Positions 8,544 to 12,256 of a DNA stretch of 12,256 bases are shown here, piece after piece. Position 1 is the stretch's first letter; each line of letters begins with the position of its first letter. Both the position numbers and the translations under genes were made by a program. The stretch comes from JBDZUZ01 sp040255445 (GTDB taxonomy: Bacteria > Planctomycetota > Phycisphaerae > Phycisphaerales > UBA1924): contig JBDZUZ010000120.1 of assembly GCA_040255445.1 (NCBI GenBank), positions 1 through 12,256 of the forward strand, read 5' to 3'. The notes under the pieces were generated by a model, which worked only from the letters and a program-made list of their open reading frames with translations, was not told the DNA's origin and did not search any database.

Positions 8544-9791
8544 ATGAAGATTCACGAGTACCAGGCGCGCGATCTGCTCCGTTCCTACGGCATCCCGGTC
8601 CCCGAGGGCCGGATGATCACCTCGATCGAGGAGGCCTCCGCGGCGTTCGGCGAGGTCACCAGGGACATGGGCTCGCCGCTGGCGGTCGTGAAGGCCCAGG
8701 TGCACGCCGGCGGACGGGGCAAGGCCGGGTTCGTGAAGCTGGTCAAGTCCGCCAAGGAGGCGACCGAGGCGGCACGGTTCATGCTGACCAACCGGATGAA
8801 GTCTCCCCAGACGCCCGAGGAGGGCCTGGAGGTCAAGCGGCTTCTGATCGCTCAGGCGGCGGACATCGCCGACCGGGCGGGGGCCAAGGGGGCGAAGGAA
8901 GAGTTTTATCTGGCGGTGACGACCGACCGGGCGACCAAGCGGAACGTGCTGATCGCCAGCCGCGAGGGCGGGGTCGAGATCGAGCAGGTGGCGCACGACC
9001 GGCCCGATGCGATCATCAAGGTGGGGATGCACCCGATCATGGGCCTGCAGCCGCACGAGGCCCGCGAGGTCGCCTTCAAGCTCGGTTTCAAGGGCAAGCA
9101 GGTCGGGCAGGCGGTGGGCATCATGCTCGCGCTGGCCAGGCTGTACGCCGAGAAGGACTGCACGCTCGCCGAGATCAACCCCCTGATCATCACGCCGGCG
9201 ACGAGTGATGCGCCCGATGGGCGGGTCATGGCGATCGATGCGAAGTTCAGCTTCGATGACAACGGCCTCTTCCGGCACAAGGACATCGTGGCGATGGCCG
9301 ACCCGACAGAGGAGAACCCGGCGGAGCTCAAGGCCCAGAAGTTCGGCCTCAGCTACATCGCGCTCGACGGCAACATCGGGTGCCTGGTCAACGGCGCGGG
9401 GCTGGCGATGGCGACGATGGACATCATCAAGCACCACGGCGGCGAGCCGGCGAACTTCCTGGATGTCGGCGGCAGCGCTTCGGAAGAGGCGGTGACGGAG
9501 GCGTTCTCGATCATCCTGGGCGATGCCGCGGTGAAGGGCGTGCTCGTCAATATCTTCGGCGGGATCATGCGCTGCGACATCATCGCGCAGGGCATCGTGA
9601 ACGCGGCGACGAAGTTCAAGAACCCGGATGGGTCGACCGGGTTCAAGGTCCCGCTGGTTGTGAGGCTCGAGGGCACGAACGTGGATGCGGGGCGGAAGCT
9701 GCTGGAGGGGGCGAAGGACAAGTTGCCGACGCTGCAGGCGGCGACGGATCTGACGGATGCGGCGAAGAAGGTGTGCGCGGCGGTGGGGTGA
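8544..9791 (+). CDS. sucC: Succinyl-CoA synthetase beta subunit
   Basis: ADP- or GDP-forming succinate-CoA ligase, beta chain: with the alpha chain SucD it converts succinyl-CoA, phosphate and nucleoside diphosphate to succinate, CoA and nucleoside triphosphate in the TCA cycle, in the cytoplasm. The product has 415 aa, longer than the 388 aa of E. coli. The start MKIHEYQARDLL matches the family opening (MNLHEYQAKQL in E. coli), so the ATG at 8544 is chosen over the upstream ATG at 8502, although its Shine-Dalgarno is weak. Motifs: ATP-grasp VKAQVHAGGRGKAG (49-62), LAEINPLIIT (208-217), NGAGLAMATMD (283-293), FLDVGG (305-310) and NIFGGIMRCDIIAQGI (336-351). Residues 115-145 and 355-370 look slightly expanded. 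No sucD follows; a repeat-rich gap and an opposed gene lie downstream. It is the only plus-strand gene in the window. Confidence 0.96.
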   Translation: MKIHEYQARDLLRSYGIPVPEGRMITSIEEASAAFGEVTRDMGSPLAVVKAQVHAGGRGKAGFVKLVKSAKEATEAARFMLTNRMKSPQTPEEGLEVKRLLIAQAADIADRAGAKGAKEEFYLAVTTDRATKRNVLIASREGGVEIEQVAHDRPDAIIKVGMHPIMGLQPHEAREVAFKLGFKGKQVGQAVGIMLALARLYAEKDCTLAEINPLIITPATSDAPDGRVMAIDAKFSFDDNGLFRHKDIVAMADPTEENPAELKAQKFGLSYIALDGNIGCLVNGAGLAMATMDIIKHHGGEPANFLDVGGSASEEAVTEAFSIILGDAAVKGVLVNIFGGIMRCDIIAQGIVNAATKFKNPDGSTGFKVPLVVRLEGTNVDAGRKLLEGAKDKLPTLQAATDLTDAAKKVCAAVG

Positions 9792-9867
9792 GGCCCCGCT
9801 TCGTGGCATGTGCGTTTGGTTCATGGTCCTCATCACGCGATTCAGACCAGAGCGTTGAGAGCGAGAG

Positions 9868-9892
9868 GAGCCGATTGCGCGAGCAATCGGTG
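9868..9892 (+). repeat. REP-like palindrome, left copy
   Basis: A 25-bp element whose core (9871-9890) is a perfect hairpin: arms CCGATTGC and GCAATCGG around the tetraloop GCGA, which is of GNRA type. The whole 25 bp recurs exactly, inverted, at 9940-9964. It may also act as a U-less transcription stop for sucC. Confidence 0.88.
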
Positions 9893-9939
9893 CGGCTTGC
9901 TGTTTCTCGACACCGCCCGCGTACGCAGCGCTTTGGATA

Positions 9940-9964
9940 CACCGATTGCTCGCGCAATCGGCTC
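9940..9964 (-). repeat. REP-like palindrome, right inverted copy
   Basis: Exact reverse complement of the element at 9868-9892, separated from it by 47 bases. The core hairpin is at 9942-9961. The two copies form a paired unit resembling the BIME arrangement of REP sequences; a long 25-bp stem between the two copies is also possible. Confidence 0.88.
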
Positions 9965-10066
9965 TTTGTTCGGGCGACGCGTTGTGTGCCAACGAAGTGT
10001 TGCGGACGAGCGAAGTGTTGGTGACCGGTGCTCTCTCTCCGGCGGCGGTGCGCGAGGTGCGCTGAT

Positions 10067-10086
10067 CACTGGCCTGGTGGCCAGTG
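10067..10086 (-). terminator. Hairpin after the 72-aa gene
   Basis: A perfect 8-bp stem (CACTGGCC with GGCCAGTG) around the loop TGGT, 19 bases past the stop codon of the 72-aa gene. There is no U-run on either strand, so termination is only possible, not shown. Confidence 0.4.
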
Positions 10087-10105
10087 CCACCGTTGTAGCC
10101 GCGGC

Positions 10106-10324
10106 TTACGCCGCGTCGGTGGATTCGGTCTCGGGCCGCAGCAGATCGGCGAGCGTGATCCGCGGGATCCGCAGGCCCTGGCGGGCGGGGTTGTGCTCAG
10201 CCCATTCGACGCCGCGGCTGGTGACTTCGAGGCGGGCGAGGATGTCTTCATCGGCGCCGGCATCGCGCAGGAAGAGGTCGAGGTCGCGGGCGGCTTCGCT
10301 GCTGGGCTTGGTGGCGTAAGGCAT
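10106..10324 (-). CDS. Small hypothetical protein, 72 aa
   Basis: A short protein I do not recognise. The start at 10324 (MPYATKPSSEAARDL) is supported by GGAGG 8 bases upstream, and it ends in TAA. The frame runs open further upstream, but the extension crosses the opposite-frame GNAT gene and palindromic DNA, so it is not coding. The protein is soluble, without a signal peptide or membrane segment. Residues 6-33 are acidic and probably helical (ARDLDLFLRDAGADEDILAR), and 47-63 (ARQGLRIPRITLADLLRP) is basic then helical. Shape and charge would suit a small DNA-binding or partner protein, but no motif supports that. It stands alone, 185 bases downstream of the GNAT gene, with two stacked palindromes between. 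Confidence 0.72.
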   Translation of the reverse strand: MPYATKPSSEAARDLDLFLRDAGADEDILARLEVTSRGVEWAEHNPARQGLRIPRITLADLLRPETESTDAA

Positions 10325-10424
10325 GGCTGGTCCTCCGTGACTGGGTTGCTTCTCGTCGACCGCCGGCGGGGTGCCGGGAGGCGATGTGGAGAAGCTATCC
10401 CGCCCGCAGCGGAGGGGGCGTTTT

Positions 10425-10450
10425 GCCACTGACAACGGTGTGTCAGTGGC
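10425..10450. promoter_or_regulatory. Perfect inverted repeat before the 72-aa gene
   Basis: Arms GCCACTGACA and TGTCAGTGGC (10 bp each, perfect) around a 6-base loop, 101 bases before the start of the 72-aa gene and 60 bases after the GNAT stop. On the minus strand it is followed by AAAACG, not a U-run. It may be an operator or a U-less terminator of the GNAT gene. Confidence 0.6.
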
Positions 10451-10475
10451 GCCAAAGAATCTGCAGATTGTGGCG
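10450..10475. promoter_or_regulatory. Second palindrome, AATCTGCAGATT core
   Basis: A perfect 12-bp palindrome AATCTGCAGATT (10458-10469) framed by CGCCA (10450-10454) and TGGCG (10471-10475). It abuts the preceding inverted repeat. The two-fold symmetry and AT-containing core in GC-rich DNA fit a binding site for a dimeric regulator; none is identified. Confidence 0.5.
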
Positions 10476-10509
10476 ATTTGACCCCCCGGGGAGCGGCTGA
10501 TCGGGCCGG

Positions 10510-11007
10510 TCAGAGGTCGATCTGCCAGAAGCCCACATCCCACCAGCGGTCGAACTTGAAGCCGCAGCGCTCGAACTGGCCGACCTTGCGGAAGCCCATG
10601 GCCTCGTGCATCCGGACGCTGGGATCGTTGGGGATGGTGATGCCGGCGACGGCGAGCTTGATGCCCTGGTCTTTGAGGCGCTTCAAGAGCTCGGCGTAAA
10701 GAGCCCGGGCGACGCCGCGGCGGTGGAAATGGTCGGTCACATAGACCGCGGTCTCGGCGGTGAAGCGGTAGGCGTCCCGCTCCCGCCAGACGCCGGCTTT
10801 GGCGTAGCCGGCGAACTGGCCGTCGATGCGGGCCGCGAGCCAGGGGAAGCGGTCCTTGCCGGCGGCCCACATGCGGGCGAAGTCGGCGTCGCTGGCGGGC
10901 GTGTAGCCGAAGTGGATCGCGGTTTCGCGGATGTACCGGTTGGTCAGGGCGTTCGCGGGGGCAATGTCCTGAGTGTCGAAATCGACGATCTCGATCGGCG
11001 CATCCAT
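10510..11007 (-). CDS. GNAT acetyltransferase, phosphinothricin type
   Basis: A 165-aa N-acetyltransferase using acetyl-CoA. The closest family by eye is phosphinothricin / methionine sulfoximine / methionine sulfone N-acetyltransferase (PAT, also MddA/YncA-like). Evidence: NRYIRETAIHF (23-33), the acetyl-CoA loop HRRGVARALY (95-104, of the R-x-x-G-x-A type), ITIPNDPSVRMHEAMGF (123-139) and the family ending FDRWWDVGFWQIDL (152-165). The ATG at 11007 gives the usual family length. Its Shine-Dalgarno is weak (GAGG about 16 bases upstream), and the open frame to 11253 crosses the upstream gene's terminator. Such enzymes often detoxify glutamate-analogue inhibitors or acetylate methionine sulfone; the natural substrate here is unknown. 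The gene is monocistronic as far as can be seen. Confidence 0.92.
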   Translation of the reverse strand: MDAPIEIVDFDTQDIAPANALTNRYIRETAIHFGYTPASDADFARMWAAGKDRFPWLAARIDGQFAGYAKAGVWRERDAYRFTAETAVYVTDHFHRRGVARALYAELLKRLKDQGIKLAVAGITIPNDPSVRMHEAMGFRKVGQFERCGFKFDRWWDVGFWQIDL

Positions 11008-11150
11008 AGCCGGAGAGGATACCTCGGGCTCGACCTGCGCGGAACGACGCGGGGGTCGGGGGCGAGGGTGCTTCTCGACTGGAGTGAGGAGTTCATCGTT
11101 GTGTCGCATCGCGGGCCACAGGGATGCGCGGACCGCCTGCATCCGGCGAC

Positions 11151-11189
11151 AAAAAGCAATGCGGCCCCGGCGGGGATTGCCGGGGCCGC
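11151..11189 (-). terminator. Rho-independent terminator of the PEP-CTERM-type gene
   Basis: Stem GCGGCCCCGG (11161-11170) with CCGGGGCCGC (11180-11189) around a 9-base loop. On the minus strand it is followed by ATTGC and then TTTTT (11151-11155). It lies 74 bases past the stop codon and separates this gene from the GNAT gene. Confidence 0.88.
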
Positions 11190-11208
11190 GCTGCAAAGGA
11201 GTAGAGAG
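11180..11208 (-). repeat. Shared 3'-UTR module, copy 1
   Basis: A 29-base segment (right hairpin arm plus the run GCAAAGGAGTAGAGAG at 11193-11208 on the plus strand) recurs at 12183-12211 with only two changed bases. In the minus-strand transcript it reads CUCUCUACUCCUUUGC before the terminator hairpin. Confidence 0.88.
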
Positions 11209-11262
11209 CATCGCTGCACGGCCGGACCGGCCGGGGGGAGCTGGTCGGTCCACGGCCGCGGT

Positions 11263-11949
11263 TTACTGCTCGAGCTTGCGCCGGCGGACGACCGCGCCGA
11301 CGCCAAGGACGCCAAGGGTTCCCATGCCGGCCCACGCGGCGGGCGGGAGGGGGATCAGGATCTGGCCGCTCACGCCGGTGGTCGCGTTGTTGAAGTCGCT
11401 ATCGAAGAAGTTGCCCACGTTGGACGTGAGCCCGACGATGGCCCCGTTCCAGGACTGCTGGTTGAGGACACTCATGTCCCAGCCGTCGCCGATCTGGCCA
11501 TTGAAGAAGTCGCCCGTCAGGTTGACATTGGAGAGCGTGCCGACGAAGTCGGCGAACACACCGCCGCGGCTGGCCCACCGGCCGCTGATCAGGCCGGTGA
11601 TGGTGTCGCCGTCCGCATCGGTCGCGGTGAAGCTGCCGGATCCGTCGCGGGTGCCGTCCCCGTTGAGAGAACCGACGGAGATGGACAGGCGGAAGTCGCC
11701 ATCGCCGGTGTCGGAGACGAACCCGGGCTGAAACGCGGCGTTGCCGACCTGTGCTCCGGTGCCGATGAGACGGGATACGTCGCCGGAGCTCCGGAATCCG
11801 ACAACGTCGGTCGCGTTGGCGGTGAAGGTGTTGGTGGCGACGGAATAGGCGCCCATCAGGTCGTCGTAGGTGAAGGACACGGCGACGTTGTCGGCCATGG
11901 CCGGCGAGGCGGCCGCGATCGCGGCGCACGCGAGGAGACGGGTGTTCAT
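11263..11949 (-). CDS. Secreted protein with VPLPA/PEP-CTERM-type tail
   Basis: A 228-aa exported protein of unknown function. The ATG at 11949 has a clear Shine-Dalgarno (AAGGAG, 8 bases upstream). A signal peptide covers residues 1-19 (cleavage AMA-DN). The C-terminus is a sorting tail: IPLPPAAWAG (199-208), a hydrophobic segment to about 221, then RRRK (222-225). This fits the VPLPA / PEP-CTERM class, which an exosortase-type enzyme (not present here) is thought to process at the membrane. Asp/Gly-rich stretches such as SDTGDGDFRLS (79-89), NGDGTRDGSGS (96-106) and DADGD (111-115) suggest beta structure and possible calcium binding. Expected location is the cell surface or extracellular matrix. 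It has its own terminator and an AT-rich upstream region. Confidence 0.9.
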   Translation of the reverse strand: MNTRLLACAAIAAASPAMADNVAVSFTYDDLMGAYSVATNTFTANATDVVGFRSSGDVSRLIGTGAQVGNAAFQPGFVSDTGDGDFRLSISVGSLNGDGTRDGSGSFTATDADGDTITGLISGRWASRGGVFADFVGTLSNVNLTGDFFNGQIGDGWDMSVLNQQSWNGAIVGLTSNVGNFFDSDFNNATTGVSGQILIPLPPAAWAGMGTLGVLGVGAVVRRRKLEQ

Positions 11950-12162
11950 CAGGATCTCTCCTTGTGGTGGCGGACAGCGTTCGTGGCGGCCCTGGTTTCT
12001 CTCCCTGCTCCGGCGGAACGGTTCCGGCGGGTGGGTACCCCGAACCTAGCACGGCGGGCGCGATGGTCAACCGGCCATCGAGTAGTTTCCTAAGTTATTA
12101 TTCTTCAATGACATATGTATCACATTACAATTGATTCACGCGCGGCCACGACTCGCGCACAA
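11950..12162 (-). promoter_or_regulatory. Upstream region of the PEP-CTERM-type gene
   Basis: This gap holds the Shine-Dalgarno near 11961 and a 13-bp palindrome CGGAACGGTTCCG (12014-12026). It also holds an AT-rich island (12081-12138) with about 26 percent GC in otherwise GC-rich DNA. AATAAT on the minus strand (12097-12102) matches 5 of 6 -10 bases but has no good -35. The promoter is probably here; the exact site is not established. Confidence 0.5.
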
Positions 12163-12196
12163 CGACGCGGCCCCGGCTTTCGCCGGGGCCGCGTCG
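12163..12196 (-). terminator. Long hairpin, likely 3' end of an off-window gene
   Basis: A perfect 15-bp stem (arms at 12163-12177 and 12182-12196, core GCGGCCCCGGC) around the loop TTTC. On the minus strand it is followed by TTGTGCGCG, a poor U-run. Its likeness to the terminator at 11151-11189 and the shared flanking module suggest it ends a minus-strand gene beyond 12256. Confidence 0.62.
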
Positions 12197-12211
12197 CAAA
12201 GGAGTAGAGAG
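12183..12211 (-). repeat. Shared 3'-UTR module, copy 2
   Basis: Second copy of the 29-base module, 1003 bases from the first; GCAAAGGAGTAGAGAG at 12196-12211 is identical. The remaining bases to 12256 contain no start or recognisable coding sequence and probably belong to the 3' UTR of a gene off the right edge. Confidence 0.88.
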
Positions 12212-12256
12212 TCTGTGTCCGCGGGCTGCCTTCCGCCGTTCCGGCAAGGGGGAGCC

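Larger units (their letters stand above)
9792..10105. other. 314-bp gap between convergent genes, repeats only
   Basis: The gap between the ends of sucC and the 72-aa gene holds no believable coding frame. It contains two REP-like palindromes in inverted orientation, a 10-bp direct repeat (CGAAGTGTTG at 9993-10002 and 10011-10020, period 18) and an 8-bp hairpin at 10067-10086. No U-run terminator is seen for either flanking gene. Confidence 0.75.

Noticed and set aside
8529..9992. A 487-codon minus-strand frame opposite sucC
   Set aside because: His/Arg/Leu-rich shadow of the clear sucC frame. Its first part is only a translation of the REP-like palindromes.
10101..10114. Hairpin GCGGC-TTAC-GCCGC at the stop codon of the 72-aa gene
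   Set aside because: Only 5 bp and overlapping the stop codon; expected by chance in DNA this rich in GC.
10606..12093. A 495-codon open frame on the plus strand
   Set aside because: It runs antisense across the GNAT gene, a terminator and the PEP-CTERM-type gene. Its Gly/Ala/Val/Asp/Arg-rich composition is the usual shadow of GC-rich codon use, and it lacks any family motif.

Overview
The window is about 12 kb of high-GC chromosomal DNA. It most likely comes from a planctomycete, possibly of the Phycisphaerae. The reasons are indirect: a VPLPA/PEP-CTERM-type sorting tail, a secreted protein with tail-fibre-like repeats, a secretin-like secreted protein, an ECF sigma/anti-sigma pair, and housekeeping genes (atpD, sucC) standing outside their usual operons. 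There is no rRNA, tRNA, CRISPR array, transposase or integrase, and I see no clear sign of a mobile element. The taxonomic call is inference.

Left part (1-4103), all on the minus strand: a 775-aa secreted surface protein with tail-fibre-like repeats and a C-terminal coiled coil (20-2347), then a strong rho-independent terminator (2453-2479), then atpD for the F1 ATP synthase beta subunit (2516-3955). atpD has its own Shine-Dalgarno and terminator and no atpA, atpG or atpC beside it.

Middle part (4104-8421), also minus strand: an ECF-type sigma factor (6079-6708) overlaps by 4 bases a single-pass membrane protein that is probably its anti-sigma factor (5234-6082). After a gap filled by a 7-bp tandem repeat comes a secreted, secretin-like protein with a glycine-rich tail (4104-5141). 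These three may form one signalling operon. Upstream of them is a secreted serine beta-lactamase-like hydrolase (6808-8421). The core of its signal peptide is encoded by a 9-bp tandem repeat.

Right part: sucC, succinyl-CoA synthetase beta (8544-9791), is the only plus-strand gene. It diverges from the hydrolase over 122 bp, and no sucD follows it. The 314-bp gap after it (9792-10105) carries two REP-like palindromes in inverted orientation. Then, on the minus strand, come a 72-aa hypothetical protein (10106-10324) with two stacked palindromes upstream, a phosphinothricin-acetyltransferase-like GNAT enzyme (10510-11007), and a VPLPA/PEP-CTERM-type secreted protein (11263-11949). The last gene ends in a terminator module (11151-11208) whose 29-base half recurs about 1 kb away at 12183-12211. 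That second copy is probably the 3' end of another minus-strand gene just beyond the right edge.

The most promising material is non-coding or repeat-derived: the REP-like pair, the shared 3'-UTR module, the heptamer and nonamer tandem repeats, and the stacked palindromes. I do not see a convincing new multi-gene system. Long ORFs antisense to these genes are explained by GC-rich codon use.
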